A DNA stretch of 64,000 bases. It comes from Kaustia mangrovi. Lineage in GTDB: Bacteria > Pseudomonadota > Alphaproteobacteria > Rhizobiales > Im1. A model generated the notes under the pieces. The model was not told the origin of the DNA. It was given only the letters and a program-made list of their open reading frames with translations, and did no database searches. The translations under genes and the position numbers were made by a program. Each line of letters begins with the position of its first letter. Position 1 is the stretch's first letter. This document shows, piece by piece, positions 8,738-17,919 of this stretch. The stretch spans positions 1-64,000 of the forward strand of contig NZ_CP058214.1 of NCBI RefSeq assembly GCF_015482775.1. The letters run 5' to 3'.

Positions 8738-9493
8738 GTGCCGACCTTTCAATCAGACGGAGTGACCATCGCCTATGAGATCGCTGGCGACGGAGAGCCG
8801 ATCCTGCTCATTCACGGCTTCGCGTCAAACGGACGGGTCAACTGGGTCGATACGGGCTGGGTCGATGCGCTGGTGCGCGATGGCCGCGAGGTCATCACCG
8901 TCGACAATCGCGGTCACGGCAACAGCGAGAAGCTCTACGATCCGGCCGATTACGGCGCGCCGATCATGGCCAACGACGCCTGTCGGCTGCTCGATCACCT
9001 GGGCCTCGAACGCGCCGACGTGATGGGCTACTCCATGGGCGCGCGCATCGCCGCCTTCCTCGCCATCAAGCACCCCGACCGTGTGCGCCGGGTCATCCTC
9101 GCCGGTCTCGCCGACAATCTCGTCAAGGGTGTGGGCGGCGCGGAGGAGGTCGCCCAGGCGCTCGAGGCCGACAGCAGCGACCGGGTGACGGAGCGCATGC
9201 CGCGCACCTTCCGCCTGTTCGCCGAGCAGACGGGCAGCGACCTGAAGGCGCTCGCCGCCTGCATGCGCTCCTCGCGCCAGAAGATCAAGGCGGAGGAGGT
9301 CGCCGGCATCAGGGCGCCGACCCTCGTCGTCGCCGGGTCCGACGACGACACGGCGGGCCCCGTGGCGCCCCTGGTCGAGCTTCTGCCCAATGCCACGGGG
9401 CTTGTCATCGAGGGACGGGACCACATGCGTACCGTCGGCGACAAGCGCTACAAGGAGGGCGTGCTCGACTTCCTGCGGTCCTTTCAGTCTTGA
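8738..9493 (+). CDS. Alpha/beta hydrolase
   Basis: A 251-residue alpha/beta-hydrolase fold enzyme. Visible features are LLIHGFASN (oxyanion loop), VITVDNRGHGNS, the nucleophile elbow GYSMGARIA (Ser in G-x-S-x-G, about residue 96), an acidic residue in LVVAGSDDDTAG and the catalytic His in EGRDHMRTV. Closest in look to 3-oxoadipate enol-lactonase-like or esterase members, but the substrate is unknown. Started at GTG 8738, which has AAGGAG ten bases upstream; longer starts have no support. Confidence 0.85.
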   Translation: MPTFQSDGVTIAYEIAGDGEPILLIHGFASNGRVNWVDTGWVDALVRDGREVITVDNRGHGNSEKLYDPADYGAPIMANDACRLLDHLGLERADVMGYSMGARIAAFLAIKHPDRVRRVILAGLADNLVKGVGGAEEVAQALEADSSDRVTERMPRTFRLFAEQTGSDLKALAACMRSSRQKIKAEEVAGIRAPTLVVAGSDDDTAGPVAPLVELLPNATGLVIEGRDHMRTVGDKRYKEGVLDFLRSFQS

Positions 9494-9497
9494 CAAG

Positions 9498-9513
9498 TTG
9501 ACGTTAACGTCAA
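9498..9513. promoter_or_regulatory. Perfect 16-bp palindrome upstream of the second hydrolase
   Basis: TTGACGTTAACGTCAA is a perfect palindrome directly after the first hydrolase gene and about 35 bases before the next start codon. It resembles operators of MerR-family regulators of branched-chain amino acid and fatty acid catabolism (LiuR type). A local regulator of that family is not present. Candidate operator for the second hydrolase. Confidence 0.55.
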
Positions 9514-9548
9514 AGTCTGGCGGACAAGCGGACGGGATCGGGCTTTCC

Positions 9549-10463
9549 ATGGAGCAGCGGGCCAGCGCACACAGGCGCACATCGTTCACCGGATCGGCGG
9601 GCAACCGGATCGCCGGCGATCTGCACGAGGCGCCGGACGGCGCGCCGCGCGGTGCCGTCGTCCTTGCCCATGGCGGCGGGCAGACGCGGCATTCCTGGCG
9701 CGGAACGGCCCGCAGGCTCGCCGAAGCGGGCTGGCTTGCGGTCACTATCGACCAGCGCGGCCATGGCGACAGCGACTGGATCGCGGATGGCGACTATTCC
9801 CTGGAAGCCTATGCCGCCGATCTCGCGGCGGTGGCAGGCGACATCGAGGACCGCTTCGGCCAGCGGCCGGCGCTGATCGGCGCCTCGCTCGGCGGCATGG
9901 CCGGGCTGGTCGCGACCGGCCGGGACGAGCCCGCCCCGGCCTCGGCTCTGGTGCTGGTGGACATCACGCCGACCATGAAGTCGGACGGCGTTGCGCGGGT
10001 TCTCGATTTCATGGGCGCACATGTGGAGGAGGGGTTCTCCTCGCTCGAGGACGCCGCGGCAGTCATTTCCTCCTATCTGCCGCACCGTCCGCCGCCGCGC
10101 GACCTGAGCGGGCTGCGGAAGAACCTCCGGCTCGATCCGGATGGACGGTATCGCTGGCACTGGGATCCGCGCTTCCTCGATGCGAGGGAGCGAACCGACG
10201 GCAAGGGCCACAGGCCGGAGCTGGAAACACGGCTCGTGGCTGCCGCAAGGAGGCTCGACCTGCCCGTTCTCCTGGTGCGGGGCCGCGAAAGCGAGCTTGT
10301 CGGCGAGGCGGAGGCGCGGACGTTCCTGGAGCTTGTGCCGCAGGCGCGCCTTGCCGATGTGACCGGTGCCCGGCACATGGTCGCCGGAGACAAGAACGAC
10401 GTCTTCGCCGACGCGGTGCTCGATTTCCTCTCAAACCTCCCCGCCGGCGCCTGCTGCCGCTGA
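9549..10463 (+). CDS. Alpha/beta hydrolase
   Basis: A 304-residue alpha/beta hydrolase with AVVLAHGGGQTRHSW (oxyanion hole), TIDQRGHGDSDW, nucleophile elbow IGASLGGMAG (Ser near residue 117) and DVTGARHMVAGDKNDVF with the catalytic His. A helical cap lies between roughly residues 150 and 240. The pattern GGGQTRHSW and RGHGDSDW is shared with haloperoxidase/epoxide-hydrolase-like members of fatty-acid-linked loci. Start at ATG 9549 chosen because it follows the palindromic site; upstream in-frame sequence overlaps the previous gene in the wrong frame. Not an obvious tandem duplicate of the preceding hydrolase. Confidence 0.83.
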   Translation: MEQRASAHRRTSFTGSAGNRIAGDLHEAPDGAPRGAVVLAHGGGQTRHSWRGTARRLAEAGWLAVTIDQRGHGDSDWIADGDYSLEAYAADLAAVAGDIEDRFGQRPALIGASLGGMAGLVATGRDEPAPASALVLVDITPTMKSDGVARVLDFMGAHVEEGFSSLEDAAAVISSYLPHRPPPRDLSGLRKNLRLDPDGRYRWHWDPRFLDARERTDGKGHRPELETRLVAAARRLDLPVLLVRGRESELVGEAEARTFLELVPQARLADVTGARHMVAGDKNDVFADAVLDFLSNLPAGACCR

Positions 10464-10791
10464 GGGGCCAGGTCCCGGGGGCCCGGTGATTATTCGGTCG
10501 GCATGCGGCATTCCTGGTTCGTCATCCCCGCGCAAGCGGGGATCCATGTCTCTGGGGACGCTTTTGGATTCCCGCTGTCGCGGGAATGACGAAGAGACAG
10601 GGCGGGCTTCGGTACTGGAAACGGGCGCGGGGCCCGCGTTGTCGGTGCTGGGCCCTTGAGTTGCGGCGCGGCCCGTTTCCGGCGTGGCGTGTTTCGCTAT
10701 GGTAGACAGGCGATGGTTCACCTACATATGCTTGATCGACGAGAAGCGACGCCGCCCGCGCGGTGTCCATGAAGGACAAGGAGAGCGAGCC
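10464..10791. other. Intergenic stretch before cysE
   Basis: About 330 bases without a convincing gene. It holds the palindromic repeat described separately and a less GC-rich part before cysE with a possible GGTTCACCTACATATGCTT promoter-like segment. No RNA gene was recognised. Confidence 0.5.
10521..10592. repeat. REP-like palindromic element, copy 1
   Basis: The 72 bases contain two hairpins, CCCCGCGCAAGCGGGG and ATTCCCGCTGTCGCGGGAAT, joined by GATCCATGTCTCTGGGG. A second, diverged copy lies at 24770-24841. Each copy begins GTCATCC and ends GGGAATGAC, so the element as a whole is an imperfect inverted repeat. This type is dispersed between genes in many alphaproteobacteria. Confidence 0.8.
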
Positions 10792-11646
10792 ATGGCGCGC
10801 CACGCACCGTCTGCGGAGGCGATCGAGCGTCTCGATCCGGTCTGGTCGCAGATCCGCGAGGAAGCGGAGGGGGTTACGGAGACCGATCCGAGCCTCGGCG
10901 GTTTCATCTTCGCGACGATCCTCAACTACGACACGCTGGAGCAGGCGGTCAGTCACCGGGTGGCGCAGCGCCTCGGCAATGCGGATGTGTGCTCCGAGCT
11001 CATCGTGCAGGCCTTCGAGGACGCGCTGGAGGAGGAGCCGGAGATCGGGGCCGCGATGCGCGCCGACATCACGGCCGTCTATGACCGCGACCCCGCATGC
11101 TCGCGCTATCTCGAGCCGGTCCTCTACTTCAAGGGCTTCCAGGCGATCCAGACCCATCGCATGGCGCACCGCCTCTGGAAGATGGGGCGGCGCGATTTCG
11201 CCTTCTATCTCCAGAGCCAGTCCTCCCAAGTCTTCGGGGTCGACATCAATCCGGCGGCCGTCATGGGGCGCGGCATCATGATCGACCATGCCCATGCGAT
11301 CGTCATCGGCGAGACCGCGGTCGTGGAGGACGACGTGTCGATGCTCCACAGCGTGACGCTCGGCGGCACCGGAAAGGTGGATGGAGACCGGCATCCGAAA
11401 GTGCGCCGCGGCGTGCTGATCGGGGCGGGTGCGGAGATCCTCGGCAATATCGAGATCGGCGCCTGCTCGCGCGTGGCCGCCGGCAGCGTGGTGCTCCACG
11501 ACGTGCCGCCGAACCGCACGGTCGCCGGCGTTCCGGCCAAGGTCGTCGGCTATGCGGGCTGCTCGGAGCCGTCCCGGCGCATGGACCATCGCCTGCCTGA
11601 GGAAAACGAGGGCGAGGGGGACGACATTCCCGCGGTCGACCCTTGA
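10792..11646 (+). CDS. cysE: Serine O-acetyltransferase
   Basis: Makes O-acetylserine from serine and acetyl-CoA, the first step of cysteine synthesis. The 284 residues show the N-terminal helical domain (DPVWSQIREEAE...) and the left-handed beta-helix with hexapeptide repeats from about residue 150. Key segments are SSQVFGVDINPAAVMGRGIMIDHAHAIVIGETAVVEDDVS with the catalytic Asp-His pair, and KVRRGVLIGAGAEILGNIEIG. The C-terminal tail is long and acidic (EENEGEGDD) and lacks the usual Ile terminus bound by cysteine synthase. Followed by a DUF3126 gene as in other Rhizobiales. Confidence 0.95.
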   Translation: MARHAPSAEAIERLDPVWSQIREEAEGVTETDPSLGGFIFATILNYDTLEQAVSHRVAQRLGNADVCSELIVQAFEDALEEEPEIGAAMRADITAVYDRDPACSRYLEPVLYFKGFQAIQTHRMAHRLWKMGRRDFAFYLQSQSSQVFGVDINPAAVMGRGIMIDHAHAIVIGETAVVEDDVSMLHSVTLGGTGKVDGDRHPKVRRGVLIGAGAEILGNIEIGACSRVAAGSVVLHDVPPNRTVAGVPAKVVGYAGCSEPSRRMDHRLPEENEGEGDDIPAVDP

Positions 11647-11786
11647 GGGTGCGGGCAAGCGCTGCTACCACCTTGCCAGCTGTCGTCGGCGGAGCGGCGG
11701 TGCCGGGATCGCGTTGCCGACTCTGCCGGTGATCTCTGTCGTTCCGCAGGCGTCGAGACACATCACACAGGCCAGGGAGCGCGAGC

Positions 11787-11996
11787 GTGCATCCAGACGA
11801 AATCCGCAAGCTGACGGAATACTTCAAGACCCGGTTCAATCCCTCTCTGACGGTGCGCCGGCGCCCGCAGAAGACCGATTCGGCCGAGGTCTATATGGGC
11901 GACGAGTTCATCGGCGTGATCTTCCGCGACGATGAGGACGGCGACCTCTCCTACCAGTTCCAGATGGCGATTCTCGACATCGACCTGCCGGAGTGA
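11787..11996 (+). CDS. DUF3126 family protein
   Basis: A 69-residue soluble protein: EIRKLTEYFKTRFNPSLTVRRRP then VYMGDEFIGVIFRDDEDGDLSYQFQMAILDIDL. The sequence matches the alphaproteobacterial DUF3126 family, almost always encoded directly after cysE. The function is unknown; the fixed partnership suggests a role in regulating or stabilising serine acetyltransferase or cysteine metabolism. GTG start at 11787 with GGGAGCG upstream; no ATG lies nearby in frame. Confidence 0.85.
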   Translation: MHPDEIRKLTEYFKTRFNPSLTVRRRPQKTDSAEVYMGDEFIGVIFRDDEDGDLSYQFQMAILDIDLPE

Positions 11997-12122
11997 CGCG
12001 AGCCGCCGGGCCGGCCTTGCCATGATGCGGCATTGTCCGCGCGCACTGTGGAATCGCGGCCGCCATCCCCGTATGCTGCCGGCCGGAAACGCTGAGCGAC
12101 GCGGGCAAGGAGAGACTGACAG

Positions 12123-12653
12123 ATGGCGATCTACGAACTGGACGGCGTGCGGCCGATTCTCCCCGAGGACGGGCACTACTGGATCGCGCCGTCGGCGGAC
12201 GTCGTCGGGCGGGTGATGCTGGAGCGCAATGCGAGCGTGTGGTTCGGCGCGGTCCTGCGCGGCGACAACGAGCTCATCCGCATCGGCGAGAACAGCAACG
12301 TCCAGGACGGCTCGGTCCTGCACACCGACGAGGGCTGCCCGCTGACCGTCGGCGCCAATGTGACCGTCGGCCACAAGGTCATCCTGCATGGTTGCACGAT
12401 TGCCGACCAGTCGCTCATCGGGATGGGGGCCTGCATCCTCAACAATGCCCGGATCGGGCGCAACTGCATTATCGGCGCCCATGCGCTGATCCCGGAAGGC
12501 AAGGAGATCCCGGACAATTCCCTCGTCATCGGGATGCCGGGCCGCGTCGTCCGCGCGCTCACGCCGGAGGAGGTGGAAGGGCTTGCCCTGTCGGCGGAAC
12601 ATTATGTGGCCAACTGGCAGCGCTATTCGCGCGGTGTGAGGGCGCTGGTCTAG
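12123..12653 (+). CDS. Gamma carbonic anhydrase family protein
   Basis: A 176-residue left-handed beta-helix hexapeptide protein (YrdA/PaaY class). Metal-binding His residues are at H67 (VLHTDEG), H84 and H89 ([10 protein letters not shown]), so zinc or iron binding is intact. [20 protein letters not shown] is the typical first half. Such proteins reversibly hydrate CO2 in some cases; others act as thioesterases. The C-terminal helix ([20 protein letters not shown]) follows the fold. A good GGAGA site precedes the ATG. It stands alone after the cysE pair. Confidence 0.88.
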   Translation: MAIYELDGVRPILPEDGHYWIAPSADVVGRVMLERNASVWFGAVLRGDNELIRIGENSNVQDGSVLHTDEGCPLTVGANVTVGHKVILHGCTIADQSLIGMGACILNNARIGRNCIIGAHALIPEGKEIPDNSLVIGMPGRVVRALTPEEVEGLALSAEHYVANWQRYSRGVRALV

Positions 12654-12675
12654 GCTCGCCCGGCAGGCGGGGCGC

Positions 12676-13317
12676 TCAGCGGTTGCGGCCCGCGATCGGC
12701 GCGGAATTCGGCGGCGCGTTCGGGTCGAGCGACACCCAGACATTCGGATTGCTGGCGGACTGCCGCTTCAGGAACCGGTAGGGCACGGAGCGCCACGGCT
12801 CGACCCGTGGCCTCTGATTGTCGAGCACGAAGTCGCCCCGGTCGGTCACCGCGGTGAGGACGGCGTGCCCGTCGCCGTTCTCGTCGAGCACGACGGTGAT
12901 GAGGAGTGCCTGTTTCGGCCAGCCCATGGAGATAAGATACTGGCGCTTCAGGAGGACGAAGTCCTCGCAGTCGCCCTCGCGCGTCGGGAAATCCCAGTAT
13001 TCGGGAACGTGATGGAGCTCGGCGTCGGTCACCGGCCGGATCTGGCCGTTGACGTTCTCGTTGACGGTGGTGAGCTGGCGCCAGCGCTCCGCCGTCAGCA
13101 CCACGCGTCGCGGCCGGACGGATTGCGACGGGCACTCCTGCTCGTAGCGCTCGCAGAATTCCACATAGCCGATAGGCGGCAGGGTTTCGCCATAGATGGT
13201 GGCAAAGCGCGCATAGCGCTGCTGAGAGCCCGGCCCGGCCGTGCGCTCGTTCGTCCAGCCCGGCCCCCCAAGGCCGATGATGAGCGCGCTTGTCGCGCAC
13301 AGTAGTCTCCAGATCAT
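12676..13317 (-). CDS. Transglutaminase-like cysteine peptidase (BTLCP family)
   Basis: A 213-residue secreted protein with an N-terminal signal peptide (MIWRLLCATSALIIGLGG). The BTLCP domain is marked by EGDCEDFVLLKRQYLISMGWP with the catalytic Cys, NGDGHAVLTAV with the His and FVLDNQ with the Asp. Related enzymes (LapG) cleave periplasmic adhesin tails under c-di-GMP control, but the rhizobial BTLCP proteins usually stand alone, as here, and no LapD or adhesin is nearby. Upstream is an AT-richer promoter region of about 190 bases. Confidence 0.85.
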   Translation of the reverse strand: MIWRLLCATSALIIGLGGPGWTNERTAGPGSQQRYARFATIYGETLPPIGYVEFCERYEQECPSQSVRPRRVVLTAERWRQLTTVNENVNGQIRPVTDAELHHVPEYWDFPTREGDCEDFVLLKRQYLISMGWPKQALLITVVLDENGDGHAVLTAVTDRGDFVLDNQRPRVEPWRSVPYRFLKRQSASNPNVWVSLDPNAPPNSAPIAGRNR

Positions 13318-13510
13318 CGATGGACGCCCCGTTCCAAGGTCTTGTCGGGGCGATCCTAGGGGGCGGTCGTGGGGAGAAGATTAATAAAACCGGGAACCGG
13401 AAAAGAGCATTTATGGAATATGAATTTCACGAGTGAGTAAAACCAAGTAATGATCCGATAACCTAACCGGAATCCTAACAGCGGGGCGCCGCACCCGGCG
13501 GCGGCGCAGA

Positions 13511-14122
13511 TCACACGATCCGCGGGATAGGGGCGGGCACGAAACGTCCAGCGGTTCCGCTGGGGGCGGCGGGCGCCACTGGCCCCCCGATCGCGATGCG
13601 CTCCAGAAGGCGGTAGCGTGTGATCGGGAGGGAGACGAGCGGTGGCGCCTCGCCGCAGGGCAGTAGCACGCCCATTATGTGCACCCTGTTATGCGCACCG
13701 AAGCGGACCGGCAGGCACAGCATCTCCAGGGCAAGCCGGGCACCGTCCGCCGCCTCCCCGGACAGGCGCAGCATCACCGGGCGATGGTCGCCGACAACCT
13801 CCCGGAGCGCTGTGGCGAGCGCCCGGCGTTCGGGCAGCTCGGGCAGGAGATCGAGGATGTCGCGGCCGGTCAGATCGGTGCCGGCCAGGAGCCGCAAGCC
13901 CGTTCCCGACAGGCGAAAGCGGTAGCTTGCGCCCAGTGCGCCGGGGGCCAGCAACAGCATGTAGGGCAGGAGGGCGGACAGCCCGGCGAGGTCCGGCTCC
14001 TCGCCGATGACCGGCATTCGCCGGTCGCCGCGCCAGTCGTTCCATATGACGTAGAGCTTGCGGGCCCAGGGATGCTGGAAGCGCTCGACGGCGGTTATGA
14101 GGGTGTTCAGGGCGTCCGCCAT
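13511..14122 (-). CDS. PAS_5 domain protein
   Basis: A 203-residue soluble protein with one PAS_5 domain: LYVIWNDWRGDRRMPVIGEEPDLAGLSALLPYMLLL, YRFRLSGTGLRLLAGTDLTGRDILDLLPE and ALEMLCLPVRFGA. Proteins of this type are common and numerous in Hyphomicrobiales and carry no attached output domain; their ligand and partner are unknown. Start chosen at ATG 14122, where the family begins; the frame remains open upstream but has no homology there. Confidence 0.82.
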   Translation of the reverse strand: MADALNTLITAVERFQHPWARKLYVIWNDWRGDRRMPVIGEEPDLAGLSALLPYMLLLAPGALGASYRFRLSGTGLRLLAGTDLTGRDILDLLPELPERRALATALREVVGDHRPVMLRLSGEAADGARLALEMLCLPVRFGAHNRVHIMGVLLPCGEAPPLVSLPITRYRLLERIAIGGPVAPAAPSGTAGRFVPAPIPRIV

Positions 14123-14414
14123 GGTGTGGGTGGGCCTTGGCCTGCTGATGATTGCATGTTCGTGTCGTCTCTGCTTTGCAGAGCCCGTGCCAGTTCCCGC
14201 CATTGCGCGCCCGGACGAGGCTTTGTGCGCGGACCCGCCCTTGGGGAAGCCTCCGGGACAAGATCCGCGGTTCAAAGATCTGTCAGAATGCGGTACTAGG
14301 CAGGCACGAGGGTGGTCATCCCGCGGGCTGCGGCAAGTCAGAATGGGACAGGTCGCCGGGCGGACAGGCTACCGATTTTGTCCCGAAGGCTGCTTGCGAG
14401 CCCGATTGCCACCC

Positions 14415-15170
14415 ATGGATCACAGAACCCCGCCAGATCGCGACCGCGCCATCAACGCACCGCGGGTCGTGGTTGTCCTCATCGCGACATTCGTGGCCGT
14501 GCATGCGGTCCGCATGATGCTGCCGGACCGGCAGGGCGTATGGATGCTCCTGGCCTTCGCCTTCATTCCGGCGCGCTATGCGGACACGGCGGCCTATCCG
14601 CCGGACTTCATTCCCGGCGGCATCGGGGCCGACTACTGGAGTTTCGTCACCCACATGTTCCTGCACGGGGATTTCACCCATCTCCTCGTGAACTGCCTGT
14701 GGATGCTGGCTTTCGGAACGGTCGTCGCGCGCAGGCTGCCGCCGGGGCGCTTTCTCGTGCTGAGCGCGGTGTCCGGCGTCGCCGGCGCGCTTGCGCACCT
14801 GGCGATCTACTGGGGTGAGCTCGTGCCGGTCATCGGCGCGTCCGCGGCGATTTCCGGACAAATGGGCGCGGCGACGCGTTTCATCTTCAGCGCGCCCGGC
14901 GGGTTGTTCCATGCCTCGCGCATGCATCCCGCGCATGTCCGGGTGCTGGGTCTCCTTGAGACCTTCGGCACGCCCAATGCGCTCATCTTCATCCTCGTCT
15001 GGGTCGGCCTCAACTTCGCTATGGGACTCAGCGGGATCGCCTTCCTGGGAGAAGGCCAGAGGATCGCATGGGAGGCCCATATCGCCGGCTTCTTCGCGGG
15101 GCTTGCGATCTTCGGCCCGCTCGATCCGTGGCGGCGCAATTTCCCTTCCCGCCAAAACGTCCTACACTGA
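14415..15170 (+). CDS. Rhomboid family intramembrane serine protease
   Basis: A 251-residue membrane protein with about six helices. The rhomboid core is visible as FVTHMFLHGDFTHLLVNCLWMLAFG (His/Asn of the second helix), the nucleophile S143 in IGASAAISG and H222 in AHIAGFFAGL. The usual GxSG is GASA here, so the residue after the serine is Ala instead of Gly. A hydrophilic insertion (RFIFSAPGGLFHASRMHPAHVRV) separates helix 4 and 5. Both catalytic residues are present, so it is probably active in the inner membrane. The substrate is unknown. Followed by a CBS-domain gene. Confidence 0.87.
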   Translation: MDHRTPPDRDRAINAPRVVVVLIATFVAVHAVRMMLPDRQGVWMLLAFAFIPARYADTAAYPPDFIPGGIGADYWSFVTHMFLHGDFTHLLVNCLWMLAFGTVVARRLPPGRFLVLSAVSGVAGALAHLAIYWGELVPVIGASAAISGQMGAATRFIFSAPGGLFHASRMHPAHVRVLGLLETFGTPNALIFILVWVGLNFAMGLSGIAFLGEGQRIAWEAHIAGFFAGLAIFGPLDPWRRNFPSRQNVLH

Positions 15171-15274
15171 CCGTATGGCAGGATGACCTGCCGGAACAAG
15201 GAAGGACCGATCGGCTCCTGCACGCGGGCGGGCATGTCGGCGGGCAGGTGCAGGCGATCCAGCGGAGGATACCC

Positions 15275-15706
15275 ATGACCGTCTCTGCCATCCTGAAGTC
15301 GAAGGGGCGCGACGTGGCGACAGCCGCGCCCGAGACCACGCTCCTGGACATCGCCAACAGCCTGACCTCGCGCCGGATCGGCGCGATCGTGATCGCGGAG
15401 CCGGAGGGGCAGGTCGTCGGCATCATCTCGGAGCGCGATATCGTGCGCGCCGTGGCCGAGCACGGGCCCTCCACGCTCGGCGAGGCGGTGAGCGAATTCA
15501 TGACCAGCCCGGTGCTGGCGTGCGGGGAGGACGATTCGGTCGCGGAGCTGATGGGTGTCATGACGGAGCACCGCATCCGCCATCTCCCCGTTCTGGCCGA
15601 CGGCCGGCTCGTGGGCATCGTCTCGATTGGCGATGTGGTGAAGGCGCGCATCGCCGAGGCCGAGCTCGAGGCGGAGGCGATGAAGCAGTACATCACCTCC
15701 GGCTGA
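15275..15706 (+). CDS. CBS-domain pair protein
   Basis: A 143-residue protein made of two CBS domains: the first ends in VVGIISERDIVRAVAEHG and the second in GRLVGIVSIGDVVKARI. Such free-standing pairs bind adenosine nucleotides (AMP, ATP, NADH) and are common stress or energy-state sensors in alphaproteobacteria. GGAGGATACCC precedes the chosen ATG. No partner protein is fused or obviously adjacent. Confidence 0.88.
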   Translation: MTVSAILKSKGRDVATAAPETTLLDIANSLTSRRIGAIVIAEPEGQVVGIISERDIVRAVAEHGPSTLGEAVSEFMTSPVLACGEDDSVAELMGVMTEHRIRHLPVLADGRLVGIVSIGDVVKARIAEAELEAEAMKQYITSG

Positions 15707-15742
15707 CAGGGGCATGGCGGCACGCGCGGCGCGGACCCGCCG

Positions 15743-16677
15743 TCAGAATGCCTCGGTGCGGGTAAGCCGTGCGAGTGCGTCCTCGATCTCCGGGAGAACC
15801 CGTTCGGCGGCGTCGCGGCCGGCCTGGATGGCGAGTTCGGCCTTGTCGAAGTCGAACAGGCCGACCTCGGGGGTGCGCGGGAAGATCGTGACGTCCGGCG
15901 GATCGCCCCCGAGCCGCGAGCGTGCCAGACGATCCTGGGAAATGTTGAAGGCGGCGACGAGCACGGTGGTGACGCCGGGGGAGGGCTCTTGCCGCGCCTG
16001 TGCCCCCGCCTTCCGTTCACGTCGAGCGACAGCAGGTCCTTGGTCTGAATAACCGTGCCGCCGAAGGCGTCGTTGTTCACATTCACGGCGATGACGATAT
16101 TGGCCTGCATGGCCCGGCACGCCGAAACGGGAATCGGGTTGACGACCGCGCCGTCGATCAGCCAGCGACCGTCCCGCTCGACGGGCTTGAAGACGCCGGG
16201 CAGCGCGCAGGAAGCCCGCAGAGCATCGGCAACGACGCCTTCGTTCAGCCAGAGCTCGTGACCGCTCAGAAGCTCGGTTGCGATGCAGATGAAGGGGCGG
16301 CCGAGATCGTCGAATGTCATGTCGCCGAGATGGTCCCGGAGGAGTTCGCTCAGCCTGTCGCCGGAGATCAGCCCGCCGCCCTGCCAGGAGAAGTCGAGGA
16401 GAGAGAAGACGCGCCGGCGCGTCAGCTCGAGTGCGAAGGTCTTGAGTTCCTCCAGCTTGCCGGCCGCGAAGCATCCCCCGGCAAGCGCGCCGATTGAGGT
16501 GCCGGCCACCACGTCGATGGGCACGCCGGCCTCGACCAGCCGTTCGATCACGCCGATATGGGCCCAGCCCCGGGCCGCGCCCGCGCCGAGTGCGACGCCG
16601 ACGATCGGGCGGTGGGAGGAGGGGCCGCTGGCGCCGTCCGCCTCCGTATCGCCGTTCTGCGAATTCCACCAGAACAT
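15743..16677 (-). pseudogene. Patatin-like phospholipase (RssA-type), one frame break
   Basis: A missing base in the C/G run at 16003-16007 splits the gene; repair gives 311 residues, normal for RssA-like patatins. The first frame carries the oxyanion loop VALGAGAARGWAHIGV, the nucleophile motif GTSIGALAGG and the dyad aspartate in IDGAVVNPIPV. The second frame supplies the C-terminal domain (TTVLVAAFNISQDRLARSRL... to ARLTRTEAF). A cytosolic or membrane-peripheral esterase/phospholipase is expected. Start chosen at the ATG of MFWWNSQNGD. All catalytic residues lie before the break. Confidence 0.85.
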
Positions 16678-16785
16678 GGCCGTGTTTCCCCGGACTTGCG
16701 CGTGCTCACGATACAATGATCGGCGAGGGTACGTCGAACACAGTGTCCGGTGAACGGCGAGACCTGGAATCGAAGGCCTGTCGGC

Positions 16786-17265
16786 TCAGAGCTGCGTGGG
16801 GTTCGGCGCGTCGCCGTAGACGTCCTTCGGGTCGAAGGTCTTCTCGTCCTCGCGATAGGTCAGCTTCATCTCGGGCGTGACAGGTTTGCCGACCGGCACC
16901 GAGCGATAGAAGCAGGAGCGGTAGCCGACGTGACAGCTCGCGCCGGACCCCGCGACCTCGACCCGCAGCCACACGGCGTCCTGATCGTCGTCGATCCTGA
17001 AGTCCACGACCTTCTGGACAAGCCCGCTGGTCGCGCCCTTGTGCCACAGGGTCTTGCGCGAGCGGCTCCAGTAATGGGCCTCTCCGGTCTCTACGGTACG
17101 CTTGAAGGCCTCGGCGTTCATGTAGCCGAGCATCAGCACCTCGCCCGTGCCGGCATCGGTGGTGACGACGGGAAGCACGCCGTCGCCGTCGAATTTCGGG
17201 GCGAGCTGATCGCCCTCCTCGACCTGTTCGACGGTGAGACGCGGCGCAAAGGCATTGTCGGTCAT
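16786..17265 (-). CDS. hisI: Phosphoribosyl-AMP cyclohydrolase
   Basis: Third step of histidine synthesis, opening the adenine ring of PR-AMP. The 159 residues contain [48 protein letters not shown], the metal-binding aspartates in [13 protein letters not shown] and Cys residues in [15 protein letters not shown]. It is the single-domain HisI without HisE, as usual in alphaproteobacteria. ATG 17265 is preferred over a GTG at 17277 because AGGTGA is eight bases upstream of the ATG. It follows folE immediately and is probably co-transcribed. Confidence 0.95.
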   Translation of the reverse strand: MTDNAFAPRLTVEQVEEGDQLAPKFDGDGVLPVVTTDAGTGEVLMLGYMNAEAFKRTVETGEAHYWSRSRKTLWHKGATSGLVQKVVDFRIDDDQDAVWLRVEVAGSGASCHVGYRSCFYRSVPVGKPVTPEMKLTYREDEKTFDPKDVYGDAPNPTQL

Positions 17266-17277
17266 GATCGGCGTCAC

Positions 17278-17919
17278 CTACTTGCCGGAATTCATCCGGA
17301 TCAGCTCCAGGAACCGGGCCTGGAGCGCCGGGTTTGTCTTGAATTCGCCGGTAAACTGGGTCGTGACGGTGGCGACATTCGGCTTCTGAACGCCCCGGAG
17401 CGACATGCACTGGTGAACCGCCTCGATCATCACCGCGACGCCCTTGGGCTTCAGCGCGACGTCGATCGCGCCGGCGATCTGTCCGGTCATCGTCTCCTGC
17501 GTCTGCAGGCGGCGGGCATAGATCTCCACCACACGGGCGAGCTTGGAGATGCCGACCACGCGCTCGGTCGGGAAATAGGCGATATGCGCCTTGCCGATGA
17601 ACGGGATCATGTGGTGCTCGCAATGCGAGTTCATGTCGATATCGCGTAGCATGACGATGTCGTCATAGCCGCCGATATCCTCGAAGGTGCGCGAAAGCAC
17701 CTCGATGGGATCCTCCTCATAGCCGCGGAAGAACTCGCGATAGGCTTTCACCACACGTTTCGGCGTGTCGAGCAACCCTTCGCGTGCCGGATCGTCTCCG
17801 GCCCAGGCGATCAGGGTACGGACGGCGGCTTCGGCCTCTTCCTGCGTGGGGCGTTTCACGGCGGAGTCCTTGTTGGAATCGTCGTCGCGCCGGGGCATGC
17901 GTTCGACAATCGCATCCAT
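17278..17919 (-). CDS. folE: GTP cyclohydrolase I
   Basis: Converts GTP to 7,8-dihydroneopterin triphosphate, the first step of folate synthesis. The 213 residues show [34 protein letters not shown] (zinc Cys and His), [20 protein letters not shown] and [17 protein letters not shown] (second zinc Cys). Type I (zinc) FolE is confirmed by these Cys residues. Start chosen at ATG 17919 preceded by AGGGAAG; a TTG at 17949 would add ten residues. folB lies about 4.5 kb away on the same strand. Confidence 0.96.
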   Translation of the reverse strand: MDAIVERMPRRDDDSNKDSAVKRPTQEEAEAAVRTLIAWAGDDPAREGLLDTPKRVVKAYREFFRGYEEDPIEVLSRTFEDIGGYDDIVMLRDIDMNSHCEHHMIPFIGKAHIAYFPTERVVGISKLARVVEIYARRLQTQETMTGQIAGAIDVALKPKGVAVMIEAVHQCMSLRGVQKPNVATVTTQFTGEFKTNPALQARFLELIRMNSGK

